From contig CAXAMN010022840.1 of NCBI GenBank assembly GCA_963970005.1, forward strand, positions 266,377 through 330,376: a stretch of 64,000 bases of DNA, given 5' to 3'. The notes beneath the pieces are model-generated. The model searched no databases. It was not told the origin of the DNA and was given only the letters and a program-made list of their open reading frames with translations. The translations under genes and the position numbers were made by a program. Source of the stretch: Durusdinium trenchii. Lineage: Eukaryota > Sar > Dinophyceae > Suessiales > Symbiodiniaceae. How positions within the stretch are numbered: position 1 is the first letter of the stretch; every line of letters starts with the position of its first letter. Below are positions 26,807 to 40,000 of this stretch, in pieces.

Positions 26807-29800
26807 GTTGTTGGGGTTTTTTTGCTGTTTTGGTGAAAGATCGATGCAGAGATCTCAAGCCACCAGCTAGGTTTGGCCCGTTCCAATTTGTGTTTTCCTG
26901 TTGTATACTTTCATACTCTATTTTTTTAAAATCTCTCTCTCTCTCTCTTTTCCGCCCCCTTTCTCCCTCCGTCTCTTGTGACATACCCGTGTGACATACC
27001 TCTTGTGACTTACCATGTTTCTTCACATTGTGCATTTAGAGGATAATAAATAATAACAACCTTATTTTACATGACTTTTGAGTCTGGAGGCCTCGACTCT
27101 TGACTTCAGGGTGAACATATTTTACCACCTATGCAATCAAACAGTGCACAAGAACATGCAGCAGAAGGCGGTACAGGGTCCACTGAAGAAACGGCATCAC
27201 AAGTGCAACACTTGAAGTTCAGCTAGCTGAGGTTCTCCTTGCTTTTGCATGCAAGTACAGACACATCCCCTGCTTACCTACTAGCCATATACAAGGTAAC
27301 TTTCGTTCACCCTCCTGTCATCCTGTCTCAAGTGCTACAATGGTGTTCAGTTCACAGATTCACAGTATATACTTTGAGTAATGCGCATACAGATCCACAG
27401 CATTCGGCAGTATTGGTTCCTGGTGATATCCCATCTCTACGTTTTCTAGCCAAACAGCGGACAAAAGCCTCAGAATGAGCAAGTTCTGTGCACGGCGGTG
27501 TTATTTCAGGTGAATTATGTCATTTCAGCCAGACCCTTGAAGCACCCCACCGGAAGGGAGGAGTCCCACACCCATCGAGGTGGACATTTGCCAGCCATGT
27601 TGGAGCAGTGCTGCATGATGCTAGCAAAGGCCAGTCAAGTAGCTGAAGCGGTCTCCATAGCGCTGACGAGCTCAGACGCCTGACGATGCGGACGATGTGC
27701 TGGCGAGGGTTTGGGTTGAGGGGTCAGTGGGAAGCACAGAGTTTCCGTGTTTTTTGTTTTTAAATATTTTCTGATCTTTTGATATATCTTGTGCCGCCCA
27801 CCATCAAACGATGAACAAACAGGTGGTTTGCCATTTGTATAACGGTCTTTTGTGTATTTTGCTTGAAGAATGTGAAGAACTGGGGTTGCGTGAGGGTTTC
27901 AATCAAGAGCATGTTCAACGAACACCAACCAGACGTTTGCCTCCCATGTCCACTCTGATCTTAAACGACCTATCATGTCATGTCTTGAAAGATCAACGCA
28001 AACCATCACAACACATAGTAAAACAGCGTAAATAGCAGAGTAAATAGCAGAGTAAATAGCAGAGTCACTTTATTGTCTATCAAGATCATCACAAACCCGT
28101 GGGCAGTGGGCCCTTGGGAGCCTACTTGGGGTGCCCAAGGAGCCGTTGGCCGAGTCGGTGCTGGTCACCACGCTGCGGACCGTGCGAGCGAAGTGCTTCC
28201 GAGCCAACTACCAGGAGCATCCTGGCAGCATTCCGAGAAAGTTGGGGCGGTCGGTGGTGAGAAGGAACAACTAGTAGCTACTTGCTCCTAGCAGTACGGC
28301 CCAGGAGCCCCTAGTAGCGTCCTTGCTCCTAGCAGTACGGCCCAGGAGCCCCTAGTAACGTCCTTGCTCCTAGCAGTACGGCCAGGAGCCCCTAATGGCA
28401 TCCTTGCTCCTAGTAGTACGGCCAGGAGCCCCTAGTAGCGTCCTTGCTCCTAGTAGCGATGCCAGGAGCCCCTAGTAGCTACTTGCTCCTAGCAGTACGG
28501 CCCAGGAGCCCCTAGTAGCGTCCTTGCTCCTAGCAGTACGGCCAGGAGCCCCTAATAGCATCCTTGCTCCTAGTAGTACGGCCAGGAGCCCCTAGTAGCG
28601 TCCTTGCTCCTAGTAGCGATGCCAGGAGCCCCTAGTCGCTACTTGCTCCTAGTAGTACGGCCAGGAGCCCCTAATAGCATCCTTGCTCNNNNNNNNNNNN
28701 NNNNNNNNNNNNNNNNNNNNNNNNNNNNNNNNNNNNNNNNNNNNNNNNNNNNNNNNNNNNNNNNNNNNNNNNNNNNNNNNNNNNNNNNNNNNNNNNNNNN
28801 NNNNNNNNNNNNNNNNNNNNNNNNNNNNNNNNNNNNNNNNNNNNNNNNNNNNNNNNNNNNNNNNNNNNNNNNNNNNNNNNNNNNNNNNNNNNNNNNNNNN
28901 NNNNNNNNNNNNNNNNNNNNNNNNNNNNNNNNNNNNNNNNNNNNNNNNNNNNNNNNNNNNNNNNNNNNNNNNNNNNNNNNNNNNNNNNNNNNNNNNNNNN
29001 NNNNNNNNNNNNNNNNNNNNNNNNNNNNNNNNNNNNNNNNNNNNNNNNNNNNNNNNNNNNNNNNNNNNNNNNNNNNNNNNNNNNNNNNNNNNNNNNNNNN
29101 NNNNNNNNNNNNNNNNNNNNNNNNNNNNNNNNNNNNNNNNNNNNNNNNNNNNNNNNNNNNNNNNNNNNNNNNNNNNNNNNNNNNNNNNNNNNNNNNNNNN
29201 NNNNNNNNNNNNNNNNNNNNNNNNNNNNNNNNNNNNNNNNNNNNNNNNNNNNNNNNNNNNNNNNNNNNNNNNNNNNNNNNNNNNNNNNNNNNNNNNNNNN
29301 NNNNNNNNNNNNNNNNNNNNNNNNNNNNNNNNNNNNNNNNNNNNNNNNNNNNNNNNNNNNNNNNNNNNNNNNNNNTAGTAGCTACTTGCTCCTAGTAGTA
29401 CGGCCAGGAGCCCCTAGTAGCTTCTTGTTGCTAGTAGCTACTTGCTCCAACGAAGCAAATAGCATGGGACGCACCAAATCTCTTTTTGTGTTATTGTTGG
29501 TTTCATCCTGTGAACTGGCTTTGTGAGCAAATTACCCCTTTGGCCCAGAATGATCCCACTTATGAACTACTGGACAACAAGGTGCTTTTTGGCCTCAATC
29601 CGGCCTCGAACATTGTTCTCTCGGAGTCTTGGATCACCTTTGGGTTCTTGGACGACCACCTACTGTAGCCGACTGGCTCAACCACCACCAACCCCTGGTT
29701 CAATCCCTGCCTAGGCAAGAAAAAACACGTGGCAAACAATCAACAGCTGCTGCTTCCAACTTCTGGCTGGGACCAGCAAAACCACATCAGTGAGAAACAT

Positions 29801-32800
29801 TGAATAGAAAGAACGCTCAGGCCTTCCATCCAAGCCTGTTTGGAGTGCGGCACGCCTGAAGAAGCAGTGGCCATCGCCCAGGCAAAGCATTTTTCTCGGC
29901 CGGGCAAGGAAGCACGTGGATTTTCCTGGGAACGGCTTCAGTTTTATGTATCGGGTCCAGGTACTGTCCACAATTCTTTCATGTGGGTTCTTGCCCCTTG
30001 GAGGGAGGCTGCCCCACCAGATCTCCAACGTGTGAAACATTCCCCTTGGGGGTTGGTTCCCGAAGACCCGAGCTGATTGTATACTCAACGTGTTCCGCTC
30101 TCGAGCCGTGCTTGGCACCCAAGCTGTCCGACCCTGGTCCGACCCCTCATTTCCCAGCACCCTTTCCACAGAGAGAGCTGGTGGACGTCTAGAGTTCTCC
30201 AGCTTCCATCATCCTGGCCCAGCCCACCGCCGGTCGTCCGGTCGTCCAGGTGGCCTTGGCACTGCTGCAAGGCTCCGGCGCAGCGTGGGGGGCCCCCAGC
30301 GTGTTCGATGGTGCCCCAGGGCCTTGGGGATCGGTACTGATGGGATGGATCCTGTGGGTGGACACGTGGTGCTGACATCAGGTGCTGCCACCGTGGAAAG
30401 CACTGTTTTTTCGCACATGGTAACCATGGTAACGGTAAATCCGTGTAGATCCCTATGTCCTATGTTGACATTTTTTTGACTCACTGCCAGATGAAAATCT
30501 CAGCCACCGGTGGGCTATCTATTGTTATTTGTCAGCGGCTTTCGCCCCAGTTCAAGTGCAAGGGCGTAAGTACATGGCTGAGAGTGGAACACACCAAGCA
30601 CCAACCGCAGCTGGCAGTCAAAAATAAATTCGTAGTGTCCCGAACGGCTAAATGGCCACACCTGGAAGACCAAGCTCCTGCACTAACCGATTCGTCATTT
30701 TCATTTCCCATTGAATTGTAAGATTCAGCCAACAATGACATTGATCTTACCCCCTGCACTCAGACAGGCATCCTGTATATTCCACTGCTCAAATGCTTCA
30801 CATGCCTTTGCTTGGAAGATAAGACATGATCCCGCTAACATCGGCTTGTTCATGTTCTTGAACCGTTGTGACGTTGCCCTTGTCTCCAGCACTCCACTTT
30901 CGCCGAGGTGTTCCACTGCACCCCCACTGACCTCGCTGAGGCTGGGAACAGCTTTGCGCACAGCGCCTGGGGCTGCCTTGGTGCGGGGCGCTTTGGAAGA
31001 GCAGCCGCCTGGCGTGGTGGAGACCTTCGGTGTCAGACATGGAATGATGCAGACTCGTGACCAAACTTTGACATGTCCCATTGACAACAAATACCAGCGT
31101 AGACCCCAAACAGTTTGAAGCTTCCGTGTGTGTGCGTGTTGACACATAACATAGCTAGTATACACATGTTTTTGTACAACAACAGCGCTGCCGTCGATCT
31201 CCCATCATCCAGCATGAAACATTAATGTCAAGCCAAGGAAAGATTAAACAAATACTTTATATCCAGAAACACTGGCCACCTGCATTGCAAGCAGGCTTGC
31301 ACGACAACCAGGCGCCTTCCTAACACGTGTGCTGGCTGCAATGCGCAATGTGTTTGTGGTGTACTTCGCTTGCGCTTCGCACGGTTAGTCGTAGAGCAAT
31401 GGTATGCGTATGTCGTGCCTACTGCTGACAAACTGCGAGTTGCAGCAGTCGCACATGTTTTTTTTTTTTTTTAAACGCGCACTCTGCACACCGCATCAAG
31501 CTACAAAATGTCTTGGGATGTCTTGGGCCTCTTTCCGGAAGCTGCGACCCAGTATGACGGTGTGAATTTGCAGCGGGGGTGGGCATGCTGGGGCCCTCGC
31601 TTTAACAGAGTAAGAACAACTCCCTCTTTGGGGAAAATGATGGAACATGGTAGGCTGAAAAAGTGACCCTTCAAACACGGAACTTCTTGACATTAACTCA
31701 TATGTTTCAAGCCAACGAGTAGCACAGTGCTGAGAAAACAGCAGAGGATGTGGGCGTTTGTTCCTCCGCCTTTTCCTGTCAGCTTTGACAAAAGTAGGTT
31801 GTTGCCAAGCTCACCGTGTGCAAAGATGAATTGGGATTGGGACGAGTGAAGCTACAGGAGTGCTGATCATCACAGCTGCAGGTGTTTCTTTGAGCTGGTT
31901 CAGCAGAATAGCAATCGAATCACTCACGTTAGATAGTCAGCAGTGATGAAGTGATGCTGGTTTCAGTTACAGAGCCGGCGGCAGGCGGTGTTCACCAGCT
32001 AACAAGTACAGAACTCGGAACTCGTGTCACAAAAAAGAGCTGTCAAAGTATGTCAAAGTCAAAGTGAGTCCATGTATAAACTTGTCCCGCCTTGGAGAAC
32101 ACAGTCCTTGAATTCATTCTTGGTTGTTAAATCAGGGACTGCAAATTGTTGACGAGTGTGGAGAAGACCCACACCGAGCAACAACAAAGGATCACTATAG
32201 ACTATACATACACTTCCAGGTGTCCTTTGATGCGCTAGGGCATTCACAGAATCTCTTCTAGCGGGCTGGGGGTAGGTGGAAGTTTCAGGCATTGAACCTT
32301 GAACCTTGCGCAAACAAGAATTACTCGCATGAGATCTGCCAGTCCTTGACCCCCCATGGGTTGGCCCATGTTTTAAACCTCCCTTTAACCACCTAATTAG
32401 TTATCGCGTCGGATTTGCTCAGGTTGTGGGAGGACTTCACATGCTTGGTCCCCTTCTTGGAGAGCCTGACTCGAAGACAGGGGCCTTAAGGGCACATGGT
32501 GAGCGGATGGGGTTGGGGTTCCAAGTTCGCCCTAAGGGCTAAGCCTCTAAGCGTGGTGAATCAAGGATGGGTGATTTTCCTCCCCATCAGTCAGTGAGAT
32601 GGACCCTGGACACCGATGGCCTGCTTCGTTTGCAGAGAGCCCGTGACTCGCCTCCCGTGACTCAGACCGGAGGCGTGCGATGAGTCCTTCCCAGACCGGG
32701 TAGGGACAGTCAACACCGATGAGTGAGCCACGGGTTTGAAAACCATGCGCGATAGCATCCACGTGCTTGGTCGGAGCGGGGAAGGCCCCCAACCTCTGTT

Positions 32801-33828
32801 CAGAGTGTCTCGAAACGGTTCACCCAAGAGGTCCTTGGCCTTTGAGATGTGCATGTTTTGGACTGGCTGGCCCACACGACAACGTGGGTGAAGACGAAGA
32901 GGGTCAACTTGGCTCGAAGATTGCATGAAGGGTGCTACCTCCGTCAAGCTCCTGTTGTCCTTGGGGTTCTTCAAGCAAGTCCCTAACATACACCTCCCCT
33001 GCACTCCAGGGTCAGGGTTGATTTGTTTTCTCACCTGCTCTACTATGTTGAAACCAAGGATACGCCCCTCTCTGAGGGTCCAGCCCCAATGAACTACGTA
33101 AGGGCGGCCATATTAGATTATAATGTAAACAATTATGATTGCATGAAGGCGGAGATAAACATTGGTTGATGAGCTGCGTTCATATCCTACCTTGGTGAGG
33201 CTGTTTGGCTGTGAGCACCAGCATGCACCAGCCCCTCGCGCTCCCACGCCCACGGATGCCTGCCAAAAAAATGAGGATGACCTTATCCAAGCTCCGCACC
33301 TTGGCTGACCTGGTCCTGCAGCAGCTCGAGGAGGAACGGCAGTTTTTTCACGGCTGTGGAAAGACTACTGGACGTATTCACCCCAAAAAGTATCCAACAA
33401 TTCGGTAGTTGTGGAGATTGTGATCGATTGTGTGACCACCGCTGGAGGGATTTGCAACCAATGTTCCAAATGGATAAGTTTCACTCTCTTCTTCATGTAC
33501 CTTAGCAACCCTTAGTACATAGTCGTGCTGACTTTGGGACCCAAAGCATGCCCAACCCGGATTTCTGACACCAACCCTTTGTAACCTGCAATGACATTGC
33601 AGGCAAGTACCCTTTCTAATCCGCCAAGCATGTACTTTGTAGCTTTAGGACAGTTCGGTGGTTAGGTGCCGTCCTAGTGAGGCTTCGCAATTGTACCCCT
33701 CTAATCAACGACATTGTTGGTTGTCACATTTCTTTGTCAGTGACATGATCCCATTGATTATGTTCAGGAGACGGTGTCAAAAATGCTGACTTCGTCTTGG
33801 ATCCTGTGTTCCATTCATCCCTCTCCAG

Positions 33829-34008
33829 GATCTGGCCCTGGAGCCTATAGACATTGACTTCGAGGGGTCTGGTCATTCAGACGCCTGGTGGCACGTGGCC
33901 GCCGAAGCACGATGCCCACAATTGTCCGACCACAAACTCACATTGATTCATATGGAGTCCGGCCAAAAGTCTATAATCAAAGAATTTAGACAAAGGGGTC
34001 GAAAGTAG
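33829..34008 (+). CDS. Terminal exon of an unrecognised gene
   Basis: Follows the acceptor ccctctccag. It has 59 codons and a TAG: DLALEPIDIDFEGSGHSDAW, then VAAEARCPQLSDHKLTLIHM and ESGQKSIIKEFRQRGRK. It has no internal ATG start, so it is readable only as an exon. Acidic N-terminal part, basic C-terminus. Family unknown. Confidence 0.5.
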   Translation, partial: DLALEPIDIDFEGSGHSDAWWHVAAEARCPQLSDHKLTLIHMESGQKSIIKEFRQRGRK

Positions 34009-37000
34009 TTTATGATGTTTTTTTTTTTCAATTAGATTATGTAGCGGGCCCCCAGCTAAACACACCTACTCTGCAGCTGGGCGCTAGGTTTGCGGCAGAA
34101 CGCCGTCAGGTTTTGAAAAGTGGCTGGCTAAAAAATGCGCTAGCCGCGCGCTAGCACTGCGCTAGATCCGCGCTAGCAAACATTGCATAACATTGCCAGA
34201 CTCCAGCATGGACCCTTCCAAGGCTGACTTGCAACACGTCTTTTGTTTCCAAAATTGCTTGAAAAGGCACATCAGACAGCAATGGTTCAACTTCCTCGGA
34301 GAGCAGCTGACACCTTCCACAATTTGGTGCCAAGACTTGTTTGGTCATTGTTTCCTTGATTAACCAGCTGTGTGTGCGTGTGCCAAAAGTAAAGAATATG
34401 TAGCGGGCCCCCATGTGAACACGACATTCAGCCATTCTTGGAAGAAAACCGTTTGACCAGATCCCATATAGTAAATCTTCCAAGCGTTCCACACATTGCA
34501 ACCACGAATCTTGCTGACTTTGTCTCACGCTCAACTTCCCTCCTTGTCTTTCCTTTTGCCCTCTCACGTCCAACAACTGCTTGGAACACAAGTTCATGCA
34601 GTTCACGATGTTTTGCCCATCTTGGAGGCTGGCACACCTGTGCTATCCTGCCATTCTTCACATCCATCATCCATTGATATTGTCTTTGGTCAACGGGGCG
34701 CACCCCGAACGCCCCCAGGCTTCGGCACTCGAGCCCAGCCCGTCGATCGCGGCCTTCTGGGCGGGCGACGACTTGACCGGCTCTGCCTCGCTGTCGCCCG
34801 CCTCGCCGACCTCGCCGGCGGCCTCGGGGTCATTCGCGCCGTGGTCGGCGACACGGCGAAGTCGGGTGGAGGGGAGCAAGGGAATTGGGGTCGTAGACCA
34901 CATTTAAGACTGAGAACATCTGAGAACTGGAGAGCCTTTTCAAATTAAAAATTGATTTGGAAAGAGTGTGGGGATTGGAAAGGCTACTGTGACCATGAAG
35001 CCAAAGAGATTCAGGAACCAGAGAAATAGATCTACTATGATCTACTTCCGCAGTGGATTCAACCAACTACAGTTCAAAGGTTGCCTTCAGTACGGATATG
35101 TATTAGTATCTATATATCAATAAATATACAGGCACCCGCTTGTGTAGCCAAACGCTGTTGCTTTTTCAAAAGACATGTTTAACAGCAACCGGCAGTTTGT
35201 ACGGGCATTTTGAAAATAAGTCGCTTGACACTGGTGGCCAAGTCTCAGAGCTTTGGAGGCCAATGTTGTAAGGATGCCAATGGAAGCATCGTTACTCCCA
35301 AGAACATGATTGACACTTACCGGCCCGACCCAACAAACCACCCCACATTTTCAGGCGTGTCGCCACCCTCAGGCCCTGAAATCCAACGCCCACCGAACAA
35401 CTCAGGAGGGCGAGGACCCCTCTGAGCGGAGGGACTCGGGCGCTTCGGAGGGTGGGGCGGGTGGCACTCGGGCGCCACGGAAGAAGGGCGGCCACTTGGA
35501 CTATGCGAGTCCCGCGCATGGCCACGGGAATCACCCGAAAAAACGGGAGAGGGCGGAGTGTTTTTTGGGGGGGGGGCATGCGGTATGAGATGATGTGAGG
35601 AATGAGTTCTCCCAAGGCTTTGCCAGGGTGAGGCTTGAAGTGGTGCAAATCTTGCAGATTCCTGTGATACCTCAAGACCTGCAAACCCAGCGGATCTAGG
35701 TTTGTTTTTGTACATGTTTGCTGTTTCACTGGGTTTGACTTTGGTGCGCGAAATGTGAAACCCTAAAGCCTAAAGCTGCTTGAAAATTGAGGCCTCTTCT
35801 TCCTGGCCAAGAAGGGGGCCCTGGAACAAGACAATACCGAAGGAACCACTTGACTCGACCTACTCCGATGACCCCAGTACATTGAAAGATTTTCACCAAC
35901 TGTTGCCAGTCCTTGGGCTGCGACTCCAACCCAAGCATATTAATTTGGATAGGGACTGCTTACAGTAATATTATTGTTGGTACTATATATGTGAATATGA
36001 ACACATTTATATTGACGTGCGGTGTCATTTCAAGCAGTTGACCGATGAAGGGGATGAGCTAGACCACTGATCAGTGGAAGGACATTTGGCAATGCTGAGG
36101 TTTCTCCCAACCAGAGAGATTAATTCAACTCCCTGCTTGGAACATAGATGCACTATGATGCACTACTATCCCTACCAACAGCTCTATGTCAGTCTCTATG
36201 TCTATATATAAATGATATATATATATTTATATAAGTATATTATACATTATTATACAGTATATGTAACAACCAGTTCCCCATCATTCCCTCTATCATCAAT
36301 GAGCTGGTGGTATGAAGCGCTTGCCCTGAGATGTGGATGGCTGGCTGGTCGATCGAGTCGTGTGGAGCTGTTTGGGCGACGCACTGAGCCCTCCTTTGGC
36401 TCCGATCAGATCGGGGCCCTGCTAAGGCAAGAAGAAGACCATGTCCAAGTCCACCAAGAGCCGTGGCGCTGCGAGATCTGCGAGTGGCCTCCTTGTGGAC
36501 CTGCTAGTCGGGCGGAATACGAAGACCACAGCTCAGAGCTCCCAAACCTTTTGCGTATAAGTCGCAAAACAAAGGATTCATCACTGAACCCGTCATCCTG
36601 TGGCAGGCAACCCACTCACTTTTGTGGTGCAGAGAGACATGCATGTTCAGTGCTCAAAAGGTTGCCCTCATCATCACGTGTTCGGGGGTTCCTGAACACG
36701 GCTTCACACTAGACCGCACAACAGCTATAGATTATGCAACAAGATGAGAGCTAGCATTTGGATCTAAGTAGAAGCTGCTTGGTGACATGAGCATTTTTCG
36801 TTGGATCAGATGCTTGATGCTTCACCCGAAGCCTTGTATGTCACGGGTGGATCCATCCGTCACGGTATGTCACCGGGAGGTCGCAGGGGTTCACCACTTG
36901 CTGCTCCGGTCGTGTGATGGTCACTGGATGGAGCCGTCGAATGGACAACACGTGCTGCTTCCGACCTGCAAGGGCAATGTAGTTGCAGGGTTTCGGGGTG

Positions 37001-40000
37001 TCGTCCATCAGGTTGACAACAGGAAGTTGATGGATCCCCCATGCGATTATGGGAAAAACACATCCCGTCCCCAATTCAATTATTGGAACTTTGTCACGGA
37101 AGCCTTTCTACCACCCCTATCGGGCCCAATGGGGGCCAGTGAATTGGGTGGTTAAAGATGGTGAGAATGACCCTCTGGAGACATGCCCCGGCCTGCCGTC
37201 ATGCAAACGAAGTATCTTAATATAATATATTGTATTATATTATGTTATGTTATATTATATTATATTATTATGCTATATTATATTTTAATGTTATATTACA
37301 TTATACTATATATATATATCTCTCGCCGATGCTTCACTGCTTCATGAGTTGTCCAGCAAAACCTGGCACCACCAAGGAGTGTCGGAGGGAAGAAGTGAGG
37401 ACAGCCAGACAAGTATTGGCCACAGAGCGGCAGAGTCAGCTGCTGTGGATCATGGGAGCAGTGACCAAAGAAAGAGATACCTGTGGCCTGTGGCACCATA
37501 TCCATGGAGGATGTTGATGGATTTAGGAGATAGATTTGAACATGGACGATTCAGGCATGCGATTTAGATCGACTTGGTATGTTGTCACTTGCATGGGGGT
37601 GAGAACAGCCAGGGCTGACTTCTGAGTCCAAAGCATCCTAGAGAATTTGATGAGTGTTTGCAAGTGGATTATATGGTATGTTGGTCATTGACGCAGGCCA
37701 CTTCGAGTGGTTTCGTCATTATCCATCCGCATCCTTTCCCGCTTGGATCTCGTTGGTCCTTCACCAAACATATGGGGTCACTGGTCCTTGAGAAGAGCCT
37801 CTGCCGTCGACGCAGTTTGTACATATCGAGCTGGCCTGGGAGGTCGTGGCAACTCATGCCGCAGCACCTGCCGCAACTCGGGACCGACGGCAGCGAGCCA
37901 CGACGAGCATCACTGAGCCAAAACGACTCGGTGAGATCTTGAAAGCGCCTGGGAAAAGAAGTGGTGTTGGGTACGGCGGTAGAAACTCTAAGAAACGGCC
38001 CTGGAGTCGAACTGGCTGTGGCAACAGCCTCTTTGATATGCACTGGACAAGGAGGCAGTGGTTTGGATGAGAGGGTTTACTATTTAATAACTCATTTTAC
38101 CTCACACTTCAACTGGATTTCTTGGCACGGCCTCTTTTCCATTTCCACCAAGCAGCTGAAGTGACCGCACCGCCCCCTTGAGGTTTGGGTGCTTTCAAGT
38201 TCGCGGCTACCAAGGGGGATCAGGTACAAAACAGCAGCCGCTGGGAATGCGGAGCTTGGGGCGAACTGTCCTGTGCGAACTGTCCTGTGGGAACTGTGAT
38301 GACCTTTTCGGGACACGGATGTGGCCCTATATGTTTAGGAGGCAGGTGACCTTCTGCAAGTCGAAACTCAAGCAGTTTGGCAGCAACGGGCTCCAATCAA
38401 CATGTATACCATGGTCAGCGTTCAAGAAGAACCATAGAAGAACAATTCCATTTTAAAATCATTTGATCTGAAGAAAAGGAGGGCCTCTCTCCACCCCTCA
38501 ACTTTATTTGTTCCAGGGTCTGCTATAGGTACGAGAGTGCCATGAGAGGTGGATTTGTCGCCATTTCATTCTTTTGGACGAACTGAATTGGCTTGCTGGC
38601 TGCTTCTCATTTTTGCACTTCTATACGTATGCCTCGTGTGTTTGGCTGAGCCGCTCGTCCCTTTCGTTTTAAGACGGTCACTCTAGACTTTCTCTGGCAC
38701 ATGCCATCCACATGTTGGACGTCGGTCGTTGGATCGGTTTCTGGTCGGACCGATCTCGTGGATCGATCCACGGCGGTCGGGCTCACGGACGACGGAAGAA
38801 GGCAGCTGGACTCATCGTTGCCCCGGGAGGAAGACCAAACCATGGACCACGGATGACCCCGGAAATGCATGGACGCTACGATTCAACAAGAACATGAGAT
38901 CCGGTCAATCCTGGAGAATCCGGGATGCGGCTCCTTAGGCAGGGGTCGGGGTTTCCCGGTGGCCGTTTCCTGTCGCGTTCGATCGCGCTCGGGATGACCG
39001 TTGGCCAGGTCTGGCGTACTTGGCCAAAGCTGCCTCGAGCGCCATGGGGACGAGACAGGACTGGAAAGTCAAGGTCTTCAAATGTCGGTCTGTCGGAGGG
39101 TACCCAAGTCCCGCTCTTTTTTCTTTTGGCCGGTTCTCTTTTGTGGTTCAATATCGGCTCGATGGTGGATGTATATGCATCACATTGATGCACGTCTGTT
39201 TCACCACGGGTGTTTGTGCCGTGAACCTGTGGGACTCTTCGGGATTCCTGCGATGCACCCTAGGGTGAGCATGGGTGAAGGTGTGATAGCCTTGAAGAAA
39301 TATAGAGGATACAAGTGCGCGGCCTCTTCTCGCTGGGACTTGCGATTTGATTTACTGAATAACTATTATAGCTTACGTTAACCTTGCATCTACTCCTCAT
39401 TCGAACAGAGATCAATGTGCATTGCATGCCGGCCTCACCAACGGCTGCAACCTGTGTGCAGCCTGGGCAAATCACCACCAACCAAGATGCACTCCACTCC
39501 TATATCTAAACTCCCTTTCCTTGTTTTCTGTCAACTTGTACCTATTTCATCCTATTTCTATGTCTTTGTCCCCGCGATATCGTATCCCAATTCTCCCAGC
39601 CTCCATGACACATGCGCAAAAAAGCGCCGGGACCACCGCGCGTTCACCGGTGGAGGAGAAGGTGAAGGACTGGTGGATCCATCCACGCATCGAGCGCCAC
39701 CGCTCGGTGTCACCGGTGTCGGTCGTTGTGCTTGGCCCGAGTCGAGCGAGCAAAACCCAGTCGAAGCGTTGGTTGGACATGGCAGGGACACCACAGAGAT
39801 CACACGTCCTCAGCCTCCCAGTATAATTATGCCAGAGTCTTTATCTTCATCTTTCCAAGAGCAAGGCCAGCTGACTTGAAGAAATCAAGGAGGGGTAGAG
39901 GGCCGATGTACACGAAAGCAAGGATCCCCCAGATCGAGCATTGGCCACATGCCTTGCGTCCGCCGAAACAGCCGTTCAAGTATACTACCCCAAAGACCCA